Assembly: GCA_903952205.1 (NCBI GenBank)
Contig: CAJBEZ010000074.1
Span: 10,001 to 47,116 of the forward strand
Direction of reading: 5' to 3'
DNA: 37,116 nucleotides
From: an uncultured Desulfomonile sp.
GTDB taxonomy: Bacteria; Desulfobacterota; Desulfomonilia; Desulfomonilales; Desulfomonilaceae
How positions within the stretch are numbered: the stretch's first letter is position 1; the number at the start of each line of letters is the position of its first letter. Shown in pieces: positions 25,798 through 35,911 of this stretch. A model generated the notes under the pieces. The model was not told where the DNA came from and made no database searches. It worked only from the letters and a program-made list of their open reading frames with translations. A program made the translations under genes and the position numbers.

Positions 25798-28700
25798 CTA
25801 GACTTTCTCACGATATCCTATATATAAATCAATCTTCTCAAGCAATTCTTCCACATTGACCGGCTTTGAAATATAATCATCCATTCCTGCAGCCAGGCAC
25901 TTTCCTCGATCGTCACTCAAAGCATGAGCGGTCATGGCAATTATCGGAATGTGGGTTCCGTCTTTCTTCTCTGCGTCGCGTATTCTACGAGTCGCTTCAA
26001 AACCATCCATCTCCGGCATTGAAATATCCATTAAGATCATGTCGAATTTTGCGTCAGCCATTAACTTTAGAACTTCCAACCCGTTTTCGGCGCAAGTAAC
26101 CTGGTGTCCAGCCTTTTGCAGAATTCTTATGGCGAGGGTTCGATTAATAGCGTTGTCCTCTGCAAGCAATATATTGGCGGTACCATGTTCAGACACGTGG
26201 AAGCGGGGTTTTTGGTCTTCCAAACCTTTGCCTACCCATGGTTTGGGTTCGCCTAAAATAGTCAGCAGGCACGTCAACAGCTCAGATTGTTTAACGGGTT
26301 TAACCAGACATGCTTCGAGACCAAATTCTTTTCTTTCCGCCGCATTTCCAACCTGTATGGCTGAAGTCAACATGACCAGCCTGACGTCTTTCAGGTCGGG
26401 AGAACCCTTTATCACCGAAGCCAGTTGAAACCCATCCATTTCCGGCATCATGCAATCAACTAACGCAACCTTGAAAGGGGTGTTTTGAAAATGGAAATTC
26501 TTCATAATCTCAAGCGCTTCCCTACCGCTATCGGCCAAGGTTACGAGCATGCCCCAATTAGATAACTGTCCGAGCAGAATTCGTCTATTGGTCAGATTAT
26601 CGTCGACAACTAGCGCTCTAACACCATGGAGGGCCTCAGGCGACGCAAGATCTATACTGGTAGTTGCATGAGTTTGTTTTGAAAATCGCACCGTAAAATG
26701 AAATTTGCTCCCTCGTCCCAATTCACTATCAACCCAGATTTCTCCATGCATAAGCTCTACAAGACGCGTTGAGATTGAAAGTCCGAGACCTGTGCCTCCG
26801 TATCGTCTTGTGGTAGATGTATCGGCCTGATCGAATGGCCTGAAAATCTTTTCCATTTGTTCTGTCGTGATACCAATCCCCGTATCCGACACACAAAAAT
26901 GAATTTTCACAAAAGGATCATCCTCACTCTGTGCGCTTGCGCTGACTACAATCTCTCCTTTTACGGTAAATTTTATGGCGTTTCCTACAAGGTTGAATAT
27001 GACCTGGCGTAAACGGATGGGATCGCCGATCAAGTTGTCCTGAACGTCTTCATCAACCTGGAACAATAACTCTAGACCCTTTTCATCAGCCTGTACAGCC
27101 AATCCACGAATTGTGTCCGCCAATGTGTCTCGAAGCTTGAAGTCAACGAAGTCAATTTCCATCTTGCCTGCTTCGATCTTGGAAAAGTCCAAAATATCAT
27201 TAATAAGTCTCAAGAGGAGATCTGATGATGACTTGACAGTGTTCAGATAGTCCCTTTGTTCATGGGTCAAATCAGTATCAAGCGCAAGTTGTGTCATCCC
27301 GAGGATACCGTTCATGGGAGTACGTATTTCGTGACTCATATTGGCCAGGAATTCACTCTTTGCTCTTGATGCTTGTTCGGCACGTTCCCTGGCGTCAATT
27401 AGTTTCTGCTCAAATTCTTTCCTGTCACTTATATCTCGAATTATGCCAAGGAGCATCTTTTGAGCGCCCATTCTGATTTCGCTAATTGAAAGTTCAACCG
27501 GAAACGAGCTCGAATCTTTTCTTTGGGCAATCACTTCAGTCTTCTGAGAAAACGGTCTTTCGAAACTCTGACGAAGGGCCTTTTTCACAAATGAATCAAA
27601 GCCGGACGCGTAAGGTTCCGGCATCAATGCGCTTGCGCTTTTTCCTACGAGCTCTCTGTTGGAAAATCCAAACATGGTCTCCGCTGCCGGATTGAATGTT
27701 TCCACATTGCCAGACATATCGACAGTGATTATACCGTCCAGAGCGTTGTCAACAACCGACCTGAGACGAATTTCACTTCTTTTTAATTCAATCTCGGTTT
27801 TCTTTTTTTCAGTGACATCTTCGACTACAGTAACGGCCCCAGTTACTGTGCCGGACTCTACGATAGGCGCTGTGGACAACGAAACCTGCACTACAGTGTC
27901 AGTCGCCAGAATCCTCAAATTCGACTCCTCAGAGACTTTTGCCACGGTTTCAATCGCTCTCAGGGAAGGGTCCGGAACGACCACTGTTTCGGAATTCACA
28001 TTCGACTCAAATTGAAAAAAAAGATCAGCTCGTTGCCCCAATAACTCCCTGGCCGACGAACCCAGAAGAATTTCCGCCGCCGGGTTTACAAACATGATCA
28101 ACCCAGACCGATCTATTACATAAAGAGCTTCCCCCATATTGCTTGTTATATTTTGGAGCCTCAGACTTTGTTCTTCGATTTGTCTGTTTTGTTCAGCCAA
28201 TTTCTTGCGGCTGTGTTCACTCACAAAGATCAATGCTAAAAATACAGCTAAACAGACAGTAAAACCACCAAATTTCATTAAGAAATCATTCCAACGGGTT
28301 GAAAAAGACGAGTCTTCAACCAAGGAAAACAAGTACCCTGAGTGACTGCCTCCTATACTGATAATTGGTAGAAACGTAACGACGTAATCTTTTCCCTCAA
28401 TTGAGACTTCGATGCAGAACGGATCTCCATTATCAATTTGGGTTCTTGCAACTTTGTTGACTTGCCCGATGATCAGTATTCTCATCAGAGCATCCAATCG
28501 TGAGTTTTTACCTCCTAGAAAACTGTCTCCGTTAATGGATTCATATACATATTCATCACTTAATTCGGTGAGTCGATATTTTTGTTTCTCTTCTGAAAAC
28601 ACTGTCTTCTGGATGGCTTCCTTCTTTATCATGAGAGCAAAAGTCTGAGGCGCATACAGTTTTTCCAGGGAATCCCTCAGTGCGTCGAAAGAAACCCCTA

Positions 28701-29274
28701 GTTCCGCGCTTCCCAAATGGAGCCCTTCATAGGTAATAGGAAAAACAAATCGAAACCCGGAGTGACCAGGTCCCACCTCAAATCCTTCGACCTTGGTTTT
28801 TTTAGTGTTTACAATCTTAATCGATGCTCTGGTTTCGAACAGGTTATCTCCGAATTTTGATGGCATGTGGAAGCGTAGAAAACTTATTCCATTGGGCAGA
28901 TGAAACTGGAACTGTCTAAAACCCTTGTCAACGAGTCTTTGATACGTGTCACTGAGTCTGGCGAAGAGTTTGCCCCGATTTATCGCCAGAATTTTAGAAT
29001 CATTTGATGAGTAAGCCTCTTTGAGGATTACCGTCACTTCCGGTCTATCAATAACCTCCTGGAAAATTGTGTTCGTTAGGAGACTGTAGGAGTTCAGGGT
29101 TGCGAAGTATTGATTGTGCAAGTTCTGAATGGCGGCCTTTTGGAGACTCGACACCCTGTGTGTATAATCAGTGTAAATTATCAGGAATCCGATGAGTTCC
29201 AGAAATATGAACGCCGGAAGAGCAAGTCGCAATGAATTGGGATTTCTAAGCATGGACCGTAGCAATTTGACCAA
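25798..29274 (-). CDS. Hybrid sensor histidine kinase with CACHE sensor, two PAS and two receiver domains
   Basis: 1158 residues. TM1 about 17-35 and TM2 about 333-352 enclose a periplasmic dCACHE_3-like sensor (HSGFRFVFPITYEGLHLGSAELG at about 171-193). PAS domains follow at about 375-490 and 498-620. HisKA holds H648 in NMSHEIRTPMNG, and the ATPase has N765 in NLVGNAIKFT, DTGIGI and GGTGLGLSI. Two receivers follow with phospho-acceptors D940 (VDCMMPEMDG) and D1083 (LMDISMPEMDG). There is no HPt domain, so phosphate would leave via a separate HPt protein. The ligand is unknown. The gene stands alone and its partner is not obvious. Confidence 0.95.
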   Translation of the reverse strand: MVKLLRSMLRNPNSLRLALPAFIFLELIGFLIIYTDYTHRVSSLQKAAIQNLHNQYFATLNSYSLLTNTIFQEVIDRPEVTVILKEAYSSNDSKILAINRGKLFARLSDTYQRLVDKGFRQFQFHLPNGISFLRFHMPSKFGDNLFETRASIKIVNTKKTKVEGFEVGPGHSGFRFVFPITYEGLHLGSAELGVSFDALRDSLEKLYAPQTFALMIKKEAIQKTVFSEEKQKYRLTELSDEYVYESINGDSFLGGKNSRLDALMRILIIGQVNKVARTQIDNGDPFCIEVSIEGKDYVVTFLPIISIGGSHSGYLFSLVEDSSFSTRWNDFLMKFGGFTVCLAVFLALIFVSEHSRKKLAEQNRQIEEQSLRLQNITSNMGEALYVIDRSGLIMFVNPAAEILLGSSARELLGQRADLFFQFESNVNSETVVVPDPSLRAIETVAKVSEESNLRILATDTVVQVSLSTAPIVESGTVTGAVTVVEDVTEKKKTEIELKRSEIRLRSVVDNALDGIITVDMSGNVETFNPAAETMFGFSNRELVGKSASALMPEPYASGFDSFVKKALRQSFERPFSQKTEVIAQRKDSSSFPVELSISEIRMGAQKMLLGIIRDISDRKEFEQKLIDARERAEQASRAKSEFLANMSHEIRTPMNGILGMTQLALDTDLTHEQRDYLNTVKSSSDLLLRLINDILDFSKIEAGKMEIDFVDFKLRDTLADTIRGLAVQADEKGLELLFQVDEDVQDNLIGDPIRLRQVIFNLVGNAIKFTVKGEIVVSASAQSEDDPFVKIHFCVSDTGIGITTEQMEKIFRPFDQADTSTTRRYGGTGLGLSISTRLVELMHGEIWVDSELGRGSKFHFTVRFSKQTHATTSIDLASPEALHGVRALVVDDNLTNRRILLGQLSNWGMLVTLADSGREALEIMKNFHFQNTPFKVALVDCMMPEMDGFQLASVIKGSPDLKDVRLVMLTSAIQVGNAAERKEFGLEACLVKPVKQSELLTCLLTILGEPKPWVGKGLEDQKPRFHVSEHGTANILLAEDNAINRTLAIRILQKAGHQVTCAENGLEVLKLMADAKFDMILMDISMPEMDGFEATRRIRDAEKKDGTHIPIIAMTAHALSDDRGKCLAAGMDDYISKPVNVEELLEKIDLYIGYREKV

Positions 29275-29491
29275 CCAAGATAGGATGGGAATAAGGGTCT
29301 AAGAATCAACTCGAAAGTAAATCTTAGTTGAAAAGACACTAGAAGTCATCTTATTCTAGGCGCCCGTCAGACATATCGTGGCTCAATCAATAACCTGTTC
29401 GTGAATCTAGGGTTCGAGATCGTCCCGTAAAATTGGAATCTTCCATGAGAGCGACAATCCTTGCTTAGGATGAAGGGATTACATCATAGTG

Positions 29492-32464
29492 TCAGGTGGA
29501 TTCGCCATATTTATCGGTGTCACAAGAGCCAAGTGATTCTGGAAAGTCCCATTTAACGGGGATCCTCACGGTTTGGCCGTCCCTACGTTTATATTTCACA
29601 AAACCATTTTCAACTGCGAAATTATAAAGATCTCTCGTAATGATGACGTCGTCTGTGCAGTATTTCTGAAGTAAATCGAGACGGCCCTCACGAAACCATC
29701 GAGGCGCGTCTACTCCACTTCCACTTTTCTTACGGCCAAGCGTGAATTGCGCCAGATGGTCCAGGCTTAACCGATGTCCTATCAGTTTCTGGATTTCAAT
29801 CAGCATGTCCAGATTCTGGTACTTTCTAAGGTTCTCATTCGTATATGCGCTAAGCACTTCATAATCGAATTTCACCTGATTGAATCCTACAATCAGATCA
29901 GCCCTAGACAAAGTTCTTACCAGTTCTCCAACCGACTCTTCATTAAAGCTTTGGAATCCCTCAACGTCGGAATATGTAACCGCCACTGACAGCATCATCT
30001 TGGATATATTTCTCCATCCACCCACATCATCAGCCAGTTTTTGGGTTTCTAGATCGAAAAACACGATTTCCGGAGAAGGTTCTTTATTGACATTCATAGC
30101 AATTTCCTTAATTGGGCAGGGAGTTTCACCCCTTGAAACCTGATCGACCGTTTCGACGGAAACACCCGCATGTTTGTAATGGACAGGCGATGACTTCGCC
30201 ACAAGTGTTTTACGTTGACTTGACAAAGTGTTGGGATGCAGAAGATAATCAAGGATTGCCTCACAGGCTTTCTTGTCGAGTGGTTTGTTCCCTGATCCGC
30301 ACTTCGGAGAATGGATACAGGAAGGACATCCTGTTTCGCAATGGCATCCTTTGACCATGTCAAAGGTCGTCCGCAAAAGTTCTTCAAGAACATCGAAAGC
30401 CTTGCTTGAGAGACCAACGCCTCCAGGATGGCCATCGTAGATAAATACAGCCGCTCTGCAAACCTGTTCATGTTCCGGACAACTAATACCACCGATGTCG
30501 TCGCGTTCACAAAGAGCAAACAGGGGAAACATGGAGATAGCAGCGTGTTCCATCGCATGTATGCCTCCTATGAAATGAAGGCCTGACGCCTTTATTGCCT
30601 GTTTGACCTCATCAGAAATTTCTATCCATAGTCCTATTGTCTCAAATACAAGCGGTGGAAGATTGAGATCCAAAACCCCAATCAATTCTTGACCTCTTGT
30701 CCGTCGCTTTTCATAACCGTTAACATGCTCTGTAACTCTCAACCTGGCTTCTCTAGCCAAAAAACCGGAAAACTCGCGAGACCTCAACGGAGCTCCAAGG
30801 ATTTTAGTGTCTTTTTCAGACCTTGATCTGGTGTAGTAACTTGCGGTGGAGGGCCTGACAAAGACGTTTCTCCTCTCCATATCAAGTTTTGTAACCACAT
30901 ATTGTTTTGTTCTGTGGAGATAAATTGCCCCTTCATGACATTCATGAAAGACTCTTGCGCCCGAAGATACCCCAATGGGTTTAGAGCCTCCCTCGAGGAA
31001 TATGGAATAAGAATTCCCGACATTTCTAAGATCTACCTCTCTATGAGGACGAGGGTTGACGGACATTACCGCTCCATCGGGGGATCGGTAAATAATCCCG
31101 TCATCCATCAAGGAGTCCATGGCTCTTTGCGCTTCTACTGGCCTAATCCAGCGTTCGGAGGGTTTTATGGGGATCTCAGCGGCGGCGCAGGGAATATGCT
31201 TTTTTAGAACCTCGACGTTTAACGGATCCAGCGTCGCCTGTTCACATGGGCGAGCAAAAAAATCGGACGGATTGCGAATAAAATATTGGTCAAGAGCGTC
31301 CTGACCAGCCACCATGACGATTGCGCTCTGACGCCCCTGTCTTCCGACGCGGCCACCTCTCTGCCAGGTGTTTACAATTGTGCCGGGATAACCAACCAGA
31401 ATGCAAAGATCCAGACCACCGACATCAATGCCCATTTCCAGGGCTGAAGTAGAAATGACTCCATCGAGTTCTCCTGAAAATAATCTTGATTCGATTTCAC
31501 GCCGTTCTTCGGGTAAGAAGCCTGCCCTGTAAGAACTTATTCGGTGTCTCAGGCGAGGGGCTTCATTCATAGCCCACAAAGTAATGAGTTCGGTGATCTT
31601 TCTAGATCTCGTGAACACTATCGTCTTAAGCCCGGAGTCTATGGCTCTGACGAAAAGCGATGAAGCTACCGTATAAGGGCTCAATAAGGGGTTTAGAAAT
31701 ACGAAGTGTCTCTGAGGAGAAGGGGCCCCGGATTTGTCCACCACGCTAACTTCATCACTGATCAACGAGGAAACGAACTGCCCGGGATTCCCTATGGTGG
31801 CTGAACAGGAGACAAACGTGGGCTCATTTCCATAAGAACGGCAAATTCTCTTTACTCTGAGCAAAACCTGAGCCACATGGCTTCCAAATATGCCCTTGTA
31901 GGTATGAACTTCATCAAGAACGATTAAGGAAAGTTTCCTGAAGAAGCGCATCCATAATTCATGAAAAGCCAGCAAACCGAGGTGAAGCATATCTGGATTG
32001 GTGATAAGAACTTTGGGAGGGCTAGACCGGATCCGTTTCCGCTCGGATTCAGAGGTGTCTCCATCGTAAATCGCTGCGCTAATTCCTGTCTTCTCGGAGA
32101 GATTCAGAAACGAATCCAGTTGATCCCTTTCCAGTGCTTTAAGAGGGAACAACATCAACACGTGGGAATCCGGCTCTCGGACAAGTCGATCCAATGCGGG
32201 AATTTGATAACACAGAGTTTTCCCACTCGATGTGCTGGTAGAAAGAGCTACGTTCTTTTTCTGGAGGGCCTTTTCAATGGCGTCAACCTGGTGACAATAC
32301 AACGATTCTATCCCGGTCGAATCAATAAGATCTTTTATGGAGAAATGAAGATTATGGGGAGTTTTTTTGAATATAGGGGTTTTTTCGGGCAGGATTTCGT
32401 GATGAACTACCTCCCAATTCGTTCCAGCGCTCTTTCTAAGCCATTCTAAATAATCGTTAACCAA
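29492..32464 (-). CDS. DEAD/DEAH helicase with DUF1998 zinc domain fused to DEDD exonuclease (MrfA-MrfB-like)
   Basis: 990 residues. RecA domain 1 has STSTSSGKT (75-83), DEVH (184-187) and SAT (221-223). RecA domain 2 has ALEMGIDVGG and QRGGRVGRQG (368-377). A DUF1998/MZB-type region with Cys cluster C707, C709, C713, C716, C722 (CHCETGCPSCIHSPKC) follows, as in Bacillus MrfA (YprA). After a linker (about 745-797), residues 798-950 form an RNase H-like exonuclease with DEDDy residues D804 and E806 (FFDLET), D867 (GFNQVKFDYE), and Y935/D939 (YCTDDV), as in MrfB (YprB). In Bacillus these are two adjacent genes acting in mitomycin-lesion repair. Here they are one chain. Start is at 32464; an unknown gene lies 83 nt upstream. 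Confidence 0.92.
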   Translation of the reverse strand: MVNDYLEWLRKSAGTNWEVVHHEILPEKTPIFKKTPHNLHFSIKDLIDSTGIESLYCHQVDAIEKALQKKNVALSTSTSSGKTLCYQIPALDRLVREPDSHVLMLFPLKALERDQLDSFLNLSEKTGISAAIYDGDTSESERKRIRSSPPKVLITNPDMLHLGLLAFHELWMRFFRKLSLIVLDEVHTYKGIFGSHVAQVLLRVKRICRSYGNEPTFVSCSATIGNPGQFVSSLISDEVSVVDKSGAPSPQRHFVFLNPLLSPYTVASSLFVRAIDSGLKTIVFTRSRKITELITLWAMNEAPRLRHRISSYRAGFLPEERREIESRLFSGELDGVISTSALEMGIDVGGLDLCILVGYPGTIVNTWQRGGRVGRQGRQSAIVMVAGQDALDQYFIRNPSDFFARPCEQATLDPLNVEVLKKHIPCAAAEIPIKPSERWIRPVEAQRAMDSLMDDGIIYRSPDGAVMSVNPRPHREVDLRNVGNSYSIFLEGGSKPIGVSSGARVFHECHEGAIYLHRTKQYVVTKLDMERRNVFVRPSTASYYTRSRSEKDTKILGAPLRSREFSGFLAREARLRVTEHVNGYEKRRTRGQELIGVLDLNLPPLVFETIGLWIEISDEVKQAIKASGLHFIGGIHAMEHAAISMFPLFALCERDDIGGISCPEHEQVCRAAVFIYDGHPGGVGLSSKAFDVLEELLRTTFDMVKGCHCETGCPSCIHSPKCGSGNKPLDKKACEAILDYLLHPNTLSSQRKTLVAKSSPVHYKHAGVSVETVDQVSRGETPCPIKEIAMNVNKEPSPEIVFFDLETQKLADDVGGWRNISKMMLSVAVTYSDVEGFQSFNEESVGELVRTLSRADLIVGFNQVKFDYEVLSAYTNENLRKYQNLDMLIEIQKLIGHRLSLDHLAQFTLGRKKSGSGVDAPRWFREGRLDLLQKYCTDDVIITRDLYNFAVENGFVKYKRRDGQTVRIPVKWDFPESLGSCDTDKYGEST

Positions 32465-32547
32465 TGCGACAAATCCGGGTGTGTGTTTTTCATCGATACC
32501 TAGGAGGGTAAAATGAGTTTTCCGTGTAGCCTCTCAAACATAACAAT

Positions 32548-33030
32548 CTAATGTGATGTTTCCCGATCCCATTCGGGAAAAATCAGCATCTGACCAACCA
32601 CTACGGCGTCCTCACCCTCTATCATTTCATGAAACGAATATACACGACCAAGCCCATTCCTTGCATACTTCTGCATGACAACGTAAGGTTGACCACCCTG
32701 TATCGAAGTCGCCAATACGAGCGCCTCTTCACCAGCGCCAGACCTGCAATCGATAACGATGGAATTGGTTATAGTTGTTACCGCATAAGCGTTTTTCTCC
32801 AGCGCTTCCTTTTTGACAAACTCGACGACCTCTTTTTTCTCATCCGGATTTTCGTAAGACATTACTATAGGAAAAAAACCTGATACAGTGTGAAGAATTG
32901 CAGTAGGGCTATGGGTTCCCGACAGCTGTAGAGTTTGACGGGCAATCGGAGCAATTTTTCGCACTGATTCGACAATGATTTCTTTAACGGCTATAATCTT
33001 GGTTAGAATGATAAGAGGTTCAATGTTCAT
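32548..33030 (-). CDS. Hypothetical protein, unknown function
   Basis: 160 residues with no signal peptide or membrane segment. Alternating alpha/beta character: a helical start (IIVESVRKIAPIARQTL), strands in TAILHTVSGFFPIVMSY, then EKKEVVEFVKKEALEKNAYAVTTITNSIVID and QPYVVMQKYARNGLGRVYSFHEMI, ending in VVVGQMLIFPEW. The start has GAGAAAGAATT a few nt upstream. It lies 83 nt before the helicase gene on the same strand and may share its transcript. I do not recognise a family. Confidence 0.75.
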   Translation of the reverse strand: MNIEPLIILTKIIAVKEIIVESVRKIAPIARQTLQLSGTHSPTAILHTVSGFFPIVMSYENPDEKKEVVEFVKKEALEKNAYAVTTITNSIVIDCRSGAGEEALVLATSIQGGQPYVVMQKYARNGLGRVYSFHEMIEGEDAVVVGQMLIFPEWDRETSH

Positions 33031-33399
33031 GTAATTCTTTCTCCAATAATCATGGGAGCGTCTTTGCCTTGAACCGACATTAATTAACTACTCAGCTACA
33101 AATTCAATAATGCAACTGAGTAGGGAACGCAAGTGCGGATATCTGTGAAAAACTTATATCCATTTGTGTTTGAACAGTTAACATACAAATAACCGCATGA
33201 TGAATGCCCTTCTCCGTGGGAGACACCAAGCCGTCAAATCTTATTTCAGGACCACAGTCAGTGTAATGTTACTTTTATCCGTAAGCAAAATGTTATTGGG
33301 GGTTGAATTTGACGATCCCGCCAATTTCCAATACAATAAACTACTGCGTTCTATCAAAAAAACGGCGGATCAATCTTAAAATCGATAAGGATCAGATCT
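33031..33399. other. Divergent intergenic region with an inverted repeat and a doubtful 60-residue frame
   Basis: About 370 bases. CTACTCAG (33088-33095) and CTGAGTAG (33116-33123) form a perfect 8-bp inverted repeat with a 20-nt loop, possibly an operator. A 60-codon frame at 33197-33379 (+) contains a short hydrophobic stretch (TVSVMLLLSVSKMLLG) but no Shine-Dalgarno; I do not call it. AAGGA at 33386-33390 serves the MMPL gene. Confidence 0.45.
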
Positions 33400-35781
33400 T
33401 TGGTGAACAATTCCGGTGACAAGCTTGATCTATCCAATCCCAGCTTCCTCGACTCGATAATTGATTATCGAAGATTTCTCGTATCAATAATTGCCATATT
33501 CTCAATTGTATTAGGGTATTATGCGATTCAACTCGAGACAGATCCATCGCTAAAGACTGGCGTCGATACGACATCCAAGGCTTATGAAAAATACAAGGAT
33601 TTCGTAGGCGCCTTTGGCAGCGAAGAGTTTACCTTGGTGGTTGTAAAGACTCGTCTTGGAATATTTGATTCGAAAACCCTAGACGTGATTGATAGCCTTA
33701 CGAGGAAAGTGGAGGCGATTGACGGAATTTCCGAGGTTATCAGTCTCTCAAATCTTCGTATTTTCCATGAACGTAATGGATCATTCGGAAACCTTCCTTT
33801 ATTTGAACGGGTTGAAGGCAAGGCATCTCCTGTTGACGTAAGTTCTCTTGAGAAATTGCGCCAGTCGCTACCTATGATGAATCTCCTGATATCTCATGAT
33901 TTCAGTACCATTGGTATCGCCATAAAAGTCGAAGAACAACACAAGTATGATGATTCTGTTTACGGGAAAATAGTTCAGGTAGTGGATCAGGAGTTCAAGA
34001 AAAATGACGCTGTCCAGGAATTCAGGATAGTCGGTCCCCCATTCATCCGAAAAACCATTGTTAGATACAGTATTCAGACTGGGGTTGTATTTGGAACCCT
34101 TTGCATGCTCATTGGAACAGTAGTTTCTGTTTACATTTTCAAGAGTTTCCGAGTCACGTTGGTGACTAATTTCATATTGGGGTTGTGTGTGCTGTGGGTG
34201 CTTGGTCTGATGGTGGCGATGGGCATTCCATTGAACTCAACCACAGCGCTTGCTTTCGGGTTCGTGCCAATAACAACGATTGAGATAGTTATTCACATGG
34301 TGGTTCGATATCACCAGTTTCACAAGATTACCCAAGACAAAATTCAAGCATTGAAAAAATCTGTGAGATGGTTAGCCAGACCCTGTTTCATTTGTGTGGC
34401 GACAACATCGGTGGGATTTGGAACGCTCATGATAAGTTCCGTTCCCATGGTTAGGGAATTGGGATTCATAATGTCTCTGGGAGTATTGATTGCTTATGGC
34501 CTGGCAATCATTCTGACCCCAGCTTTCTTCTCGGTGATGAAAACCTTGAACCAGTCAGAATCGAGCGACGTACTTGTCGACTGGCTGGAGAAATCTCTTA
34601 AGAATATTGAATGGTTTATTTCAGACAGACCCAAAACTATAGTCATTTTTGCCGTGGTGCTCACCGTTTTTCTGCTTGCAGGGTCGCCAAGAATTGAAAG
34701 TGATGCCCAGATTTTCAGGATGCTGGATGAATCTACAAAGACCATTCAAGACATACGATTCGTTCAGAAGAATCTTTCACCGGCGCAAGCATTGGAGCTT
34801 TTTCTCGAAGCAGAGCCCGGGGCGTTCAAAAACGCGGAGATTTGGAAAAAGATCAGTGACCTGGAGACACGCATAAAGAGCCTGCCAGACGTCATGGTCA
34901 CCGATTCGTACGCCAGCGTGCTGATTTATCTGAACCAAGTCGCCTCAGGAAAGTCAGGCGAGTCGGGAGACATTTATTCGGACGCCAATCTTATCCCGCA
35001 ACTTCTTTTCCTGTCCTCACTCAGCGAGGGAGGCAAAAGGATTACGGAAAGATATATTAGTGATAGTTTCGACAAGGCCAGAATATCAATCATGATCAAA
35101 AATGATCCGAGTCACCCGATAGGTGAAACAATTTCGCAAGTGCAAGATGCTGCTGACGACATCATGGGGCCTGATGTCGCCGCCTCAGTAACCGGTGATA
35201 TGGTCCTGGTCTATTCGCAAACCGAAATGCTGATTCGTGATCAGGTTAAATCAATATTTATTGCGGCCTTACTGATCACGATACTCATGATGATCCAGTT
35301 GCGATCATTTGTACTGGGATTGATTTGCCTAATACCAAACATTCCTCCAGTAGCTGCGGTCTTTGGCTTGATGGGTTGGTTCGGCATATCTCTAGACATG
35401 GTGACTGTGTTTGCCGCAACAGTAGCGATTGGTTTAGCCGTCGACAACACCATCCACTATCTTACTCAGTTAAAGAGGGAAATAACGCTCAATCCTGAAT
35501 TGTCGGTTGAAGAAAATGTTTTTCGAACCTATCGATATACTGCTCGTCAAATAGCGTCCTGGTCTGTTGTTGTGATCCTGGGGTTTCTCGCTCTTACTGT
35601 ATCGCCATTTCGTCCAGTAGTCTTTTTTGGCATACTGGGATCTTTCGCTATCATCTTGGGACTTTTCGGAGACCTGGTTTTTCTGCCCGCGCTAATACTT
35701 ACATCGAAACGAATCCGCAAAACCATAATCACAATATGTGAACGCGAAAGTAAAAGCCACATCTCTGGAAATGTGGCATAG
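33400..35781 (+). CDS. MMPL/RND-superfamily exporter
   Basis: 793 residues. Layout is the usual duplicated one: TM1 near 25-44, a periplasmic loop to about 215, five or six helices to about 370 (SIQTGVVFGTLCMLIGTVVS, TALAFGFVPITTIEIVIHM), a TM near 413-430, a second loop, and five helices from about 615 to 780 (FAATVAIGLAVDNTIHYL). The conserved GxxxDxxxH-type helix in the second half is visible as AVDNTIHY. The transporter would move lipids or hydrophobic molecules using proton motive force; the cargo is unknown. The start is TTG 33400 or GTG 33403; AAGGA lies 9 or 12 nt upstream. Confidence 0.92.
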   Translation: MVNNSGDKLDLSNPSFLDSIIDYRRFLVSIIAIFSIVLGYYAIQLETDPSLKTGVDTTSKAYEKYKDFVGAFGSEEFTLVVVKTRLGIFDSKTLDVIDSLTRKVEAIDGISEVISLSNLRIFHERNGSFGNLPLFERVEGKASPVDVSSLEKLRQSLPMMNLLISHDFSTIGIAIKVEEQHKYDDSVYGKIVQVVDQEFKKNDAVQEFRIVGPPFIRKTIVRYSIQTGVVFGTLCMLIGTVVSVYIFKSFRVTLVTNFILGLCVLWVLGLMVAMGIPLNSTTALAFGFVPITTIEIVIHMVVRYHQFHKITQDKIQALKKSVRWLARPCFICVATTSVGFGTLMISSVPMVRELGFIMSLGVLIAYGLAIILTPAFFSVMKTLNQSESSDVLVDWLEKSLKNIEWFISDRPKTIVIFAVVLTVFLLAGSPRIESDAQIFRMLDESTKTIQDIRFVQKNLSPAQALELFLEAEPGAFKNAEIWKKISDLETRIKSLPDVMVTDSYASVLIYLNQVASGKSGESGDIYSDANLIPQLLFLSSLSEGGKRITERYISDSFDKARISIMIKNDPSHPIGETISQVQDAADDIMGPDVAASVTGDMVLVYSQTEMLIRDQVKSIFIAALLITILMMIQLRSFVLGLICLIPNIPPVAAVFGLMGWFGISLDMVTVFAATVAIGLAVDNTIHYLTQLKREITLNPELSVEENVFRTYRYTARQIASWSVVVILGFLALTVSPFRPVVFFGILGSFAIILGLFGDLVFLPALILTSKRIRKTIITICERESKSHISGNVA

Positions 35782-35911
35782 AGAAATTGCAGATTGTCCT
35801 GACGATAGATTTGTAAAGGCCATCCCTCCGCTTATGCCCTTTTGCCTCCGCACAAGTAACATTGCGCCTGTTCAAACGAAAAATTGCTAATCAAGCGGAA
35901 AATTATCCCTC

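Noticed and set aside
25934-26428. 164-codon plus-strand frame antisense to the hybrid kinase
   Set aside because: Mirror of the receiver-domain codons, no ribosome site.
33197-33379. 60-codon frame before the MMPL gene
   Set aside because: Hydrophobic stretch is suggestive but there is no Shine-Dalgarno and no known similarity; kept only as a note on the intergenic region.
35756-35777. GCCACAT/ATGTGGC hairpin at the end of the MMPL gene
   Set aside because: It is inside the coding end and is not followed by a T-run, so I do not call it a terminator.
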